Origin: Actinomycetes bacterium
Lineage (GTDB): Bacteria; Actinomycetota; Actinomycetes; Jiangellales; Jiangellaceae
Assembly: GCA_021793295.1 (NCBI GenBank)
Contig: JAJYTA010000009.1
Coordinates: forward strand, 1 to 53,155
Direction: 5' to 3'
DNA length: 53,155 nt
This document shows positions 21,918-30,693 of this stretch, piece by piece (the first letter of the stretch is position 1; every line of letters begins with the position of its first letter). Both the position numbers and the translations under genes were made by a program. A model generated the notes under the pieces. The model saw nothing but the letters and a program-made list of their open reading frames with translations. It had not been told where the DNA came from and ran no database searches.

Positions 21918-24900
21918 ATGAGCGGTAACGAACGGGGCGCACGCAGTACCCGCCGGGCCGGGCGGCGCGCGAGTCAGGCGTCGCGCCAGGTACAACCGGT
22001 CAGCCCGGACGACGTCCAGCCGGTCGGGGCCGACGACCTGCGCCCGGCCGAGCCGTACGGTCCCGCACCGGAGGCCGGCGGCGTCATCGCGCCGACCGCG
22101 ACGCTGCGCGAGACCGGGCCGGAACGGTTCCAACGCCGCGAGCAGGTCGAGCCCGAACGCAACCTGTTGCAGGCGTTCGCGGCAGGTTTGGCACTGGCGG
22201 CGCTGATCGTCGGCGTCCCGGTGGCGCTGGTCATTCTCGGCGGATCGCCGCCGGTGCCCACGTCCTGGCCGACCCGCGACGATCTCACCGCCACCATCGG
22301 CACCGAGCAGCTCGTCGGCGTGCTGCTGTGGATCGTCTGGCTGGCGTGGTTGCAGTTCACCGTCTGCGTGCTGATCGAGATGCGCAGCGCCGTTCGTGGC
22401 GTCGGGCTGCCGAGTCGTGTGCCGCTGTCCGGGCCGACCCAACGCTTCGCCCGCGCTCTGGTCGCCTCGCTCCTGGTGGCCACGGCCACGGTCGGGCAGG
22501 CCAGCGCTGCGGCACCGTCGACGGTCGACGACTCGCCGACGGTCTCCACGTCGGCGAGCGCAGAGTACGACGGCACGGTGGAAGCGACGGTGCAGGAGTC
22601 GCAGGCGCCGGAAGCCGAGGTGGAAGCCGACCAGGGCGAGGTCGAGTACCGGCTGGGTGACATGGTCCTCGGGCCCGAAGAGGGCAAGGAGCTGGTCGGG
22701 CACAGGGTGTATGTCGTCCAGCCGCCCGAAGGCCGCTATCACGACAACCTGTGGGACATCGCCGAGCGCACGCTCGGTGACGGCCGGCGCTATCAGGAGA
22801 TCTTCGAGCTCAACCGGGGCCGGGTGCAGCCGGACGGACACGAGCTTTCGCTGGCTCGCCTGATCTATCCGAACTGGCTGCTGATCGTGCCCAACGACGC
22901 CACCGGCGTCGACGTCGTCACCGTCGAGAAGCCCGCTCCGGCGGAAACCCCGCCCACGTCCGAGACCCCGGTGCCGCCGGGTGAAGAGGGCACGGGCGGC
23001 GAGTCCGGCGAGGCCGGCCATGACGTCGGAGCCGACGCTTTCAGTCAGTTCGCCGCGGTGGGCGAGGCCGAAGCCGTCTCCACGAACCCGCATGCCGGGC
23101 TGATCGACGCCGGCCTACTGGCCGCCGGTGTGCTCGGAGCGATCGAGGTGCTGCGGCGTCGCCGACGTACCCCCGAGCCCGGAGACGACGAACTCGAGGC
23201 CGAGGTCGCCCTGCGCATCGGCGCCGACCCCGACCGCGCCCGCTGGCTCGACCACGCGCTGCGCAGTCTGGCGGCCGGCTGCCAGCAGGAGCGCAGCCCG
23301 CTGCCGCCGGTCTACGCCGCGGTCGTCGACAACACCTCGGTGGAGCTTCTGCTCGCGCCGGCGCGCACCGAGGCGCCGGCGCCCTGGTCGGTCACCGACG
23401 AAGGCCGCCGTTGGCGTCTCGAGCGGTCCGAGGTCAAGATCGGCGACGAACTGCGCGGCAACGTGCTGGCTCCGTACCCGGGCCTGGTGTCCCTGGGCCA
23501 CAGCGGCGAGCGTGACGTGCTCATCGATCTCGAGGCCGCCGGCGGACCCATCAGCGTCGACGGAGACCCGGAAGCGACCATCGAGGTCGTCACCGCGCTC
23601 GCCGTCGAGCTGGCCACGAACCAGTGGTCCGACCACCTCCGGGTCACCGCCGACGGCTTGCCTGAGTCGCTGAGCGCATTCGACTCCGGGCGGCTGCGGC
23701 TCGTCGACGGCGTCGAGGATCTGTTGCCGGAACTGGTGGCGCGCCGCTCGGACCGTCTCGGCACCGATGTCCTGACCGGACGGGTACGGCCCGGGGGTGC
23801 CGGTAGTTGGATGCCGGAGTACCTGGTGCTGGGCACCCCGCCGTCCGGTGAGCTGGCCGAGCAGCTGGTGGCGTTGACCGACGCCGCGGGCCGCTCGCCG
23901 CTCGGCGTGATCTGCGCCGGCGACGTGCCCGGCGCGCGGTGGCGGATCTCCGTGGATGCATCCGGGACCCTCGAGCTGCCCGCGCTGGGCCTGAGCGTGC
24001 GTGCCAACCGCCTGCCGTGGCGCAGTGTCGAGGCCGTGGCCGGGCTCGTCGATCCGGATCGCGGCGGCGATCCGGGTGCCGGCACACTCAACGAGGCGTG
24101 GCTGACCGAGCAGCGCCCGGAGGTGCCCCAGGTCCGCTCGGTCTCCAGCGAGGCCGACCTCGCCATGGCGCCGGTGCGCGTATACATCCTGGGGCCCGTG
24201 GCCGTCCAGGCCGCCACCGAGATCGACGAGGAACGCCGGGCGCTGGCGACCGAGATCGTCGTGTACCTCGCGCTGCATCGTGAGGGGGTGCACCCGACGG
24301 TGCTCGCCTCGGCGATCTGGCCGCGTGGCGTCACGGCGGCGGTGCGCGAGGCGACCTTCGCCCGGGTCCGCGACTGGCTCGGTGTCGATCGGTCCGGGTC
24401 GCCCTACCTGCTCAGTACCGAAGACGGGCGGATGCGCCTCAGCGATGCTGTGGCGGTGGACTGGGAGGTCGTGTGTAGTCTGCTCAGCCAGGCGCGCCAG
24501 GTTCGCCAGCCCGCGGAAGAGGCAGATCTGCTACGCCGGGCCCTGCGGGTCGCGCGCGGTCCCGTGCTCAGCGAGCGCCCTGCGGGCCGCTACTCGTGGA
24601 TCGCCCGCGCGCGCGTCGAGCGGATCGCGTCGGATCTGTTGGTCGACGCCGCCCACCGGTTGTCGACCATCACCCGTGAGGGCGGTGATCCGGCTACCGG
24701 CGCTGCGGCGGCACGAGCCGGGCTGCGGGTCCGGCCGGCCGAGCAATTGTTGTGGCGCGATCTGCTGCACGCCCAGCACAGCGTGGACGGGCGCGGGGGA
24801 GTCATCGCGGTCGAGAGCGAGATGAGCCAGACCTTAACCGAGATCGGCAATATCCAACTCGCACCCGAAACACTGGCATTGCTCGACGAGTTGTTGCCGA

Positions 24901-24932
24901 GTCCGGGCGGTCGCCACCGTGATCTTGCATGA
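21918..24932 (+). CDS. Membrane protein with LysM domain and C-terminal SARP-type BTAD domain
   Basis: A 1004-residue fusion. Residues 1-75 are a basic disordered tail. Membrane segments follow at about 83-107, 131-150 and 178-197. An extracytoplasmic part carries a LysM-like domain (about 264-325; DNLWDIAERTLGD, YQEIFELNRG, YPNWLLIVP). A fourth membrane segment (about 391-410) returns to the cytoplasm. The C-terminal region (about 752-990) resembles a winged-helix plus bacterial transcriptional activation domain: YILGPVAVQ, LHREGVHPTVLASAIWP, FARVRDWLG, then helical repeats ending in RVRPAEQLLWRDLLHAQH. It could sense the cell wall and control the Tad genes, or act as a scaffold; both are inference. 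It starts 70 bp after the TadG-like gene. Confidence 0.82.
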   Translation: MSGNERGARSTRRAGRRASQASRQVQPVSPDDVQPVGADDLRPAEPYGPAPEAGGVIAPTATLRETGPERFQRREQVEPERNLLQAFAAGLALAALIVGVPVALVILGGSPPVPTSWPTRDDLTATIGTEQLVGVLLWIVWLAWLQFTVCVLIEMRSAVRGVGLPSRVPLSGPTQRFARALVASLLVATATVGQASAAAPSTVDDSPTVSTSASAEYDGTVEATVQESQAPEAEVEADQGEVEYRLGDMVLGPEEGKELVGHRVYVVQPPEGRYHDNLWDIAERTLGDGRRYQEIFELNRGRVQPDGHELSLARLIYPNWLLIVPNDATGVDVVTVEKPAPAETPPTSETPVPPGEEGTGGESGEAGHDVGADAFSQFAAVGEAEAVSTNPHAGLIDAGLLAAGVLGAIEVLRRRRRTPEPGDDELEAEVALRIGADPDRARWLDHALRSLAAGCQQERSPLPPVYAAVVDNTSVELLLAPARTEAPAPWSVTDEGRRWRLERSEVKIGDELRGNVLAPYPGLVSLGHSGERDVLIDLEAAGGPISVDGDPEATIEVVTALAVELATNQWSDHLRVTADGLPESLSAFDSGRLRLVDGVEDLLPELVARRSDRLGTDVLTGRVRPGGAGSWMPEYLVLGTPPSGELAEQLVALTDAAGRSPLGVICAGDVPGARWRISVDASGTLELPALGLSVRANRLPWRSVEAVAGLVDPDRGGDPGAGTLNEAWLTEQRPEVPQVRSVSSEADLAMAPVRVYILGPVAVQAATEIDEERRALATEIVVYLALHREGVHPTVLASAIWPRGVTAAVREATFARVRDWLGVDRSGSPYLLSTEDGRMRLSDAVAVDWEVVCSLLSQARQVRQPAEEADLLRRALRVARGPVLSERPAGRYSWIARARVERIASDLLVDAAHRLSTITREGGDPATGAAAARAGLRVRPAEQLLWRDLLHAQHSVDGRGGVIAVESEMSQTLTEIGNIQLAPETLALLDELLPSPGGRHRDLA

Positions 24933-25017
24933 GGCTGTTGACGCAACGTGGAGGAAGTGTTTACTACTCAGACGGATAGGGCAATCGCGCGGGCAATTAA
25001 TTGACGAGTCCCCGATG

Positions 25018-25045
25018 TTGCCCATCTGGACATGGCAGGTAGGCT
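25018..25045 (+). promoter_or_regulatory. Probable promoter of the WXG100 gene
   Basis: TTGCCC (25018-25023), a 16-bp spacer and TAGGCT (25040-25045) form a vegetative-type promoter, with a start near 25052 and a leader of about 52 nt. A stronger -35 match (TTGACG at 25001) is too far from this -10. Confidence 0.4.
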
Positions 25046-25103
25046 CTGCCGTGTCGTGCCGCGCCCGACCGGTGCGGCAAAGTCATCACGAGGGAGACAA
25101 ACA

Positions 25104-25376
25104 ATGGGTGTTGGTGCAGAACTAAGCACGCTTGCAGAGCTTCACAAGACGTTCACCAACAAGGCCGAGGACGCCGAGTCCATCAAGACCGAGGTTGACA
25201 ACGGTCTGTCCAGCGCGGTCTGGACCGGTCGTTATTCCGAGGACTTCCGCAACGCGTGGGAAGACTACAAGAAGAACCTCGACACGCTGCGTGACGCTCT
25301 GAACGGAGCGGCTGATGACGTGCGGACGAACCACAACAACATCGCTGAAGCGACGGGTGAGCCCGACCGCATCTGA
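25104..25376 (+). CDS. WXG100 family protein (EsxA-like)
   Basis: A 90-residue helical hairpin protein with the WXG turn at Trp40-Thr-Gly42 (SAVWTGRYSEDF). WXG100 proteins are secreted as dimers by type VII systems and contact the EccC/EssC ATPase. ATG 25104 is preceded by AGGGAG at 25091-25096. No C-terminal YxxxD/E signal is evident. A rho-independent terminator follows, and the EssC-like gene starts 178 bp downstream. Confidence 0.9.
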   Translation: MGVGAELSTLAELHKTFTNKAEDAESIKTEVDNGLSSAVWTGRYSEDFRNAWEDYKKNLDTLRDALNGAADDVRTNHNNIAEATGEPDRI

Positions 25377-25396
25377 GCGCTGCAGGTCATTTGCTG

Positions 25397-25440
25397 GTGG
25401 CCCACATCCTGTCACGTCGGGTGTGGGCCACTTTGTTGTG
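25397..25440 (+). terminator. Terminator after the WXG100 gene
   Basis: Perfect 10-bp stem, GTGGCCCACA with TGTGGGCCAC, followed by TTTGTTGTG. It lies 20 bp after the WXG100 stop. It probably lets the small substrate be expressed at a higher level than the large ATPase. A TAAGAT box at 25504-25509 with TGAGCC 17 bp upstream may start the ATPase transcript. Confidence 0.82.
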
Positions 25441-25554
25441 TCAGGTCACCGATTCTGTGACATCACGCAGGGCCACTGAATGAGCCATGACACCGCCTGA
25501 CGGTAAGATGCCGACCGGGAAGGTGTGATCACGCGCTAGGTCTGGGGCGAGTAC

Positions 25555-28500
25555 GTGCGGCTGTTGTTGAGTGCCACCTCTTCAGTCGACGGCGAGGTCG
25601 TCGACCTCGCGATCGACTGCGAAGAGGACGCCACGGTCGCCGACATCGCCCGGCAACTGGCCGTGCACGTCGCCCCCACCGAGCCCCAGGTGGTCCGCAC
25701 GGGTGGACGCCATCTCGGGGTGGTGGGCGGAGCTCAGCCGGTGCTGCAAGACGACATGGCACTGCCACCGACGCTCTTTCTCGGGCAGACCCCGCTCGAT
25801 CCCTCCACCCCGGTGGCCGAGTCGGAGCTGCGCCACGGCGCGCTGGTCGGTGTCGGCGTCGCCTTGCCCGACGTGTTCGCCGAGCGCACCGGGGTGGCTC
25901 AGGTCCGCATCGTCTCCGGGCCGGGCTCGGGCCACGTCCACACCTTGTCCCCGGGCAGCCACGAGGTCGGATCCGCCGCGGGCTGCACGGTCCGGCTGCG
26001 CGGCGACGACGCTCCCGACGTCGCGCTACGCCTCGACGTCGCCCTCGACGGCACCGTCACCGCCGTTCCCGACCCCTCCCTCGTCGGCCTCACGCTGACC
26101 TCGATCGTGCGCGAGCGGCCGCTCGAAGGCCCCATCGTCATCCCGAAGCTCGAGGAGGACACCGGGCAGTCCCGGAAGCGCCGCAAGCGCAAGCGCCGGC
26201 ACAAGAAGCAGATGGAGGAGCTGGCCCGGCTCAAGCACCCGCACCTGACCATTGACCCCGAGGCCGAGCGTCCGTTCGTCCACCTCGACCGGGTTGCGCT
26301 CGATGCCCCGGTCGTGTGGACGCCGGGCAGCGCGCTCGTCGTCGGCGACACCGTGCTCGACCTCGCCCTGCCCGACGAGCCCGACGCGTCGTTGTCGCCG
26401 AGCCCGGGCGGGGCGACGCTGGATTACAACCGGCCGCCGCGGCTGCTGCCGCCGCCTCGCCAAACCGACTTCCGGCTGCCCAACGAGCCGCAGAAGCCGG
26501 AGAAGACGCCGCTGCCGTGGGCTATCGCCATGGCGCCGATGATCATGGGCGGCGCGATGTTCTACTTCACGCGGTCGCCGTTCAGCCTGATGATCATGAT
26601 CTTGTCGCCGATGATGATGATCGCGCGGTACAAGAGCTCCAAGACGCAGAGCCAGAACCGGTACGCCGAGCAGATGAAGAAGTACGTCGAGCGGATGCGC
26701 AACATCGAGAACCAGGCGTACCAGGCCCTGGTCTCCGAGCGCGCCGCTCGCCGGCGCGACATGCCCGACCCGGCCGCGGTGCTGCTGTTCGCTACCGGCC
26801 CGCGGGCCCGGCTCTGGGAGCGACGACGTACCGACCCGGACTGGATGCACGTGCGGGTGGGCACTGCCGACGTCCCCAGCGAGGTCTCGCTGACCGACCC
26901 GGCCCGCGAAGACCACGAGCGGGTGCTGCGTTGGACCGCGCCCAACGTCCCCGTGGGCGTACCACTGGAAAATGCTGGTGTCACCGGTATCGCCGGCGAC
27001 GATCCTGTTCGGCGGCAGGTGGCCGGCTGGATGGTGGCACAGCTCGCGGCGCTGCACAGCCCGGCTGATCTCGAGATCATCGTGCTGTCCGACACTGACG
27101 GCGGCGAAGCGTGGAACTGGGTGCGCTGGCTGCCGCACACGCGCCGGAGCGAAGAGTCCGAGGTGATCGCCGGGGTCGGCGCCGACGACGAGACCACGGG
27201 CCGGCGAGTCGCCGAGCTCATGGCCATCTTGGAACGCCGCAAGGCCGTCGTGGCCGATCGCGGCGGCGGTATCAGCGCCGCGCGCGAGGTGAACTTTCCG
27301 CCGCTGCTGGTCGTCCTGGACGGTGCCCGGCGCATCAGGCTGATCCCCGGGTTGATCTCGCTGCTGCGTGAAGGTCCCCGGCTGGGCATGTTCTTCGTGT
27401 GCATCGACGCTGATGAGCGCTTGCTCCCCGAGGAATGCCGGGCCGTCGTGGCCATCGGGGCCGAGTCCACCACAGTCCGGCGTAGCGGCGAGCCCACCAT
27501 CGAGGGGGTCTGCCCCGACCTCGTCTCGCCCGCCTGGTGCGAACGGATGGCCCGCGCGCTGGCGCCGGTCAAGGACGTCAGCTCCGAAGACCTCTCGTCG
27601 TCGCTTCCCACATCCAGCCGCCTGCTCGACGTCCTCAAGCTCGACCCGCCGACGGGGGAGGCCATCGAGGGCTGGTGGGCCAGGATCGGGCGCACGACGA
27701 AGTCGGTCATCGGCGAAGGCATGGACGGCCCGTTCTCCGTCGACATCCGCGCCGACGGCCCGCACGGCCTGGTGGCCGGTACCACCGGTTCGGGTAAGTC
27801 CGAGCTCCTGCAGACGATGATCGCCTCGCTGGCCGTGGCCAACCGACCGGACGAGATGACGTTCGTCCTGGTCGACTACAAGGGTGGCGCGGCCTTCAAG
27901 GACTGCAACAATCTGCCGCACACCGTGGGCATGGTGACCGACCTCGACGGTCACCTCACCACGCGAGCTCTCGAGAGCCTCGCCGCCGAGCTGCATCGCC
28001 GCGAACATCAGTTGGCCGACTCCGGCACCAAGGACATCGAGGACTACCTGGCGGCCAAGGGCCCCGACGACGAGCCGATGCCGCGGCTGATGATCGTCAT
28101 CGACGAGTTCGCCGCGCTGGTGGCTGAGTTGCCCGACTTCGTCAAGGGTCTCGTCGACATCGCCCGGCGTGGCCGGTCGCTGGGTGTGCACCTCATCCTC
28201 GCGACGCAGCGCCCCGCCGGTGTCGTCAGCGCAGAGATCAAGTCCAACACCAACCTGCGCATCGCGCTGCGTGTCACTGACGGCAACGACAGTCAGGACG
28301 TCATCGAGGCCAAGGACGCCGCCGAGATCTCCAAGTCCACCCCGGGGCGCGCCTATGCCCGGCTGGGCCATTCGTCGCTGATCGCGTTCCAGTCCGCCCG
28401 GGTCGGGGGCCGGCCCAACGCTCCGGATGCCGTCGCCGCCGTCGACCTGCGCCGGCTGTCCTGGGAGAGTCTCGGTCAGGTGCCGCCCCGGCCCGACGAC

Positions 28501-30216
28501 GATGACGACGACGAAGACGTCAGCATCCCCACCGACCTGGAGAGCGTGGTCGCCGCCATCAACGAGGCGGCCGAACGCACCGGCATCCATGCGCCGCCGC
28601 CACCGTGGCTGCCGCCGTTGGACGACGTCGTGACGCTCGACGAGGTGTTGGCCGACCCGGCCGCCACCGTGGAGTCCGACCGCGAGATCCGGCTCCCGTT
28701 CGGCATCGTCGACGTGCCCAAGGAGCAGCGGCGCACGGTGGCCGTCTACGACTTGTCCGGTGGGGGACACCTGTCGATCGTCGGTTCTCCGCGGAGCGGA
28801 CGTTCCAGCGTGCTGCGCGCCTTCGCCGGCGTCGTGGGGCGCACGATGTCGCCCAGCGACATCCACCTCTACGGCGTCGACTGCGGCAACAATGCGCTGC
28901 TGTCCATGGTGGGGCTGCCGCACACGGGCGCCGTCGTCAGCCGGGACCAGCCGGATCGTCTGTCGCGCCTGTCCACGCGTATCCGTGCCGAGATCGGTCG
29001 GCGCCAGCAGATCCTGGCCGAGCAGGGCTACTCCGACCTCAGCGAGCAGCGAGCCGGTGCGGCACGTCCGGAGGACCGGCTGCCGTACATCCTCGTGCTG
29101 TTCGATCGCTGGGAGGGCTTCATCCAGTCGTTCGAGAACTTCGACAGCGGGCGGCTGGTCGATCAGTGGATGCAGATCCTGCAGGAGGGTCCCGGCGTCG
29201 GCGTCAAGGTGATCATGGCCTCGGATCGTACCGCCCTGGTCGGGCGGCTCTCGGCGCTGCTCGAAGACAAGATGATGCTGCGGATGACCGACAACGCCGA
29301 TTTCAGCTCCATCGGCAAGACACCTAAGTCGGTTCCCGAGCACATGCCTCCGGGGCGGGCGTTCCGAGCCGAGGGGTTGCTCGAGACGCAGGTCGCATTG
29401 TTGACCGCCGACGCCGAGGGCACCGCTCAAGTCGCCGCGCTACAAGAGATCGGCCGGCAGGCGAGCGAACAGTACGCTCACGTGCCCCGGTCGCAGCGTC
29501 CTTTCCGCGTCGATCCGCTGCCCACTCGCATCTCCTACGCCGACGCGTTGGCGCTGGCCGAGCGCGAGTTGGTCCCCACCGAGGTTCCGGTGGCCGTCGG
29601 CGGCGACACGCTGACGTTGCGCACGCTCGACGCCATCGATCACGGTCCGGGGTTCCTGATCCTCGGCCCGCGTCGATCCGGACGCAGCACCACGTTGCTG
29701 ACCATGGCCACGTCAGCGCTCGACCGTGGGTGGCGGATGCTGATCATCACCCCGCGGCGCAGTCCGCTGGCGTCGCTGGCTGGGCGCGACGGCGTCGAGG
29801 AGGTCATCGATCTCGAACGCGAGAAGGACGAGGTCACCGCGTTGTTCGAGAAGATGGTCCCCGAGAAGGGTGGGTCTCCCACCGCGGTGGTCATCGACGA
29901 CATGGAGCTGATGGGGGTCGACGGCTGGCTCGTCGACCTGCTGACCAAACACGTCCCGAAGCTGCGCGACACCGGCAGCGCGGTCATTGCTGCGGCTACG
30001 ACCGACGACCTGGGCAGCAGTTACCGCGGACCTGCGGCGGTGCTGAAGAAGTCGCGCTCGGGCATCCTTCTCTCCCCGGGCGCGCCGGCCGACGGCGACC
30101 ACTTCGGTGTGAAATTGCCGAGGTCGATGACCGGTGGCATGCCTCCTGGCCGTGGCTTGTACGTGGCGGCGGGCCAGTGGCAGCTCGTCCAGGTCCCGGA
30201 GACCACGGTGTCGTGA
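25555..30216 (+). CDS. Type VII secretion ATPase, EssC/EccC-like (FtsK/SpoIIIE family)
   Basis: A 1553-residue membrane ATPase that drives WXG100 substrate export. The N-terminal 290 residues hold two FHA-like beta regions (second near 115-180, HEVGSAAGCTVRL) and a basic linker (RKRRKRKRRHKK). Two membrane segments lie at about 322-355. Three FtsK-type ATPase modules follow. D1 has a canonical P-loop GTTGSGKSE (about 742-750) and Walker B LMIVIDEF. D2 (GSPRSGRSS, about 1076) and D3 (GPRRSGRST, about 1370) replace the catalytic lysine by arginine, so only D1 looks active. The FHA-like N-terminus resembles Firmicutes EssC more than mycobacterial EccC. No eccB, eccD, eccE or mycP is in the window. 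The start is GTG 25555; no strong ribosome site was seen. Confidence 0.9.
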   Translation: MRLLLSATSSVDGEVVDLAIDCEEDATVADIARQLAVHVAPTEPQVVRTGGRHLGVVGGAQPVLQDDMALPPTLFLGQTPLDPSTPVAESELRHGALVGVGVALPDVFAERTGVAQVRIVSGPGSGHVHTLSPGSHEVGSAAGCTVRLRGDDAPDVALRLDVALDGTVTAVPDPSLVGLTLTSIVRERPLEGPIVIPKLEEDTGQSRKRRKRKRRHKKQMEELARLKHPHLTIDPEAERPFVHLDRVALDAPVVWTPGSALVVGDTVLDLALPDEPDASLSPSPGGATLDYNRPPRLLPPPRQTDFRLPNEPQKPEKTPLPWAIAMAPMIMGGAMFYFTRSPFSLMIMILSPMMMIARYKSSKTQSQNRYAEQMKKYVERMRNIENQAYQALVSERAARRRDMPDPAAVLLFATGPRARLWERRRTDPDWMHVRVGTADVPSEVSLTDPAREDHERVLRWTAPNVPVGVPLENAGVTGIAGDDPVRRQVAGWMVAQLAALHSPADLEIIVLSDTDGGEAWNWVRWLPHTRRSEESEVIAGVGADDETTGRRVAELMAILERRKAVVADRGGGISAAREVNFPPLLVVLDGARRIRLIPGLISLLREGPRLGMFFVCIDADERLLPEECRAVVAIGAESTTVRRSGEPTIEGVCPDLVSPAWCERMARALAPVKDVSSEDLSSSLPTSSRLLDVLKLDPPTGEAIEGWWARIGRTTKSVIGEGMDGPFSVDIRADGPHGLVAGTTGSGKSELLQTMIASLAVANRPDEMTFVLVDYKGGAAFKDCNNLPHTVGMVTDLDGHLTTRALESLAAELHRREHQLADSGTKDIEDYLAAKGPDDEPMPRLMIVIDEFAALVAELPDFVKGLVDIARRGRSLGVHLILATQRPAGVVSAEIKSNTNLRIALRVTDGNDSQDVIEAKDAAEISKSTPGRAYARLGHSSLIAFQSARVGGRPNAPDAVAAVDLRRLSWESLGQVPPRPDDDDDDEDVSIPTDLESVVAAINEAAERTGIHAPPPPWLPPLDDVVTLDEVLADPAATVESDREIRLPFGIVDVPKEQRRTVAVYDLSGGGHLSIVGSPRSGRSSVLRAFAGVVGRTMSPSDIHLYGVDCGNNALLSMVGLPHTGAVVSRDQPDRLSRLSTRIRAEIGRRQQILAEQGYSDLSEQRAGAARPEDRLPYILVLFDRWEGFIQSFENFDSGRLVDQWMQILQEGPGVGVKVIMASDRTALVGRLSALLEDKMMLRMTDNADFSSIGKTPKSVPEHMPPGRAFRAEGLLETQVALLTADAEGTAQVAALQEIGRQASEQYAHVPRSQRPFRVDPLPTRISYADALALAERELVPTEVPVAVGGDTLTLRTLDAIDHGPGFLILGPRRSGRSTTLLTMATSALDRGWRMLIITPRRSPLASLAGRDGVEEVIDLEREKDEVTALFEKMVPEKGGSPTAVVIDDMELMGVDGWLVDLLTKHVPKLRDTGSAVIAAATTDDLGSSYRGPAAVLKKSRSGILLSPGAPADGDHFGVKLPRSMTGGMPPGRGLYVAAGQWQLVQVPETTVS

Positions 30217-30355
30217 GGAACGGGATCCCGAGATCACCGCGTCGTGGTGAACGGGATATGGTGTGCGGGCGCCAGTGCGCAGTGTCGACATGTGACGGCT
30301 GGAAGTCGAGCCCGCTCGGGCGATGAACGGGAGCGAATGAGGAGCTGGGTGGGCC

Positions 30356-30640
30356 ATGGCGGAAGAGGTTGACAACCAGTACCGGCTGGCGATGGAGGAC
30401 GAGATGCCCCGGCTGCGTGGGCATGCGAGCATCTGTTCGTTCGCGTACTACGAGGTCGAGAACGCGCTGGAGAACGGCGCGTGGACGAGCACGGCAGCCG
30501 ACACGTTCTCCAACGAGCTCGCTGACCATCATCGGTTGGCCGGCAACGACGGTGAGGATGCCGGCGCCGCGCTGGAGACGCGATTCGACAACGAGCCCGA
30601 GAAGGTGCCCGAGGACGACGACCGCGCCAACTGGCCGTGA
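30356..30640 (+). CDS. Small WXG-like protein (W-x-S variant), partner of the next gene
   Basis: A 94-residue, mostly helical acidic protein. A WXG-like turn occurs at Trp43-Thr-Ser45 in ENGAWTSTAADTFS, with Ser in place of Gly. It resembles the protein at 36786-37223 (EDGAWVSRRADEFS). The order small WXG-like protein, then large protein recurs on the opposite strand. Type VII partners often bind and escort a larger substrate; this role is inferred. TATGGT at 30257-30262 may be a -10 box. The large gene starts 53 bp downstream. Confidence 0.7.
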   Translation: MAEEVDNQYRLAMEDEMPRLRGHASICSFAYYEVENALENGAWTSTAADTFSNELADHHRLAGNDGEDAGAALETRFDNEPEKVPEDDDRANWP

Positions 30641-30693
30641 CGGGGACACTCGGGAGGCACAGGTGAACAGAGACATGAACCGGGGAGCACGTC

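Noticed and set aside
24933-25017. AT-richer stretch before the WXG100 promoter as a transfer boundary
   Set aside because: Short and isolated; ordinary for a promoter region.
26026-29430. 1134-codon minus-strand frame opposite the EssC-like gene
   Set aside because: Shadow frame; the plus strand encodes recognisable ATPase motifs throughout.
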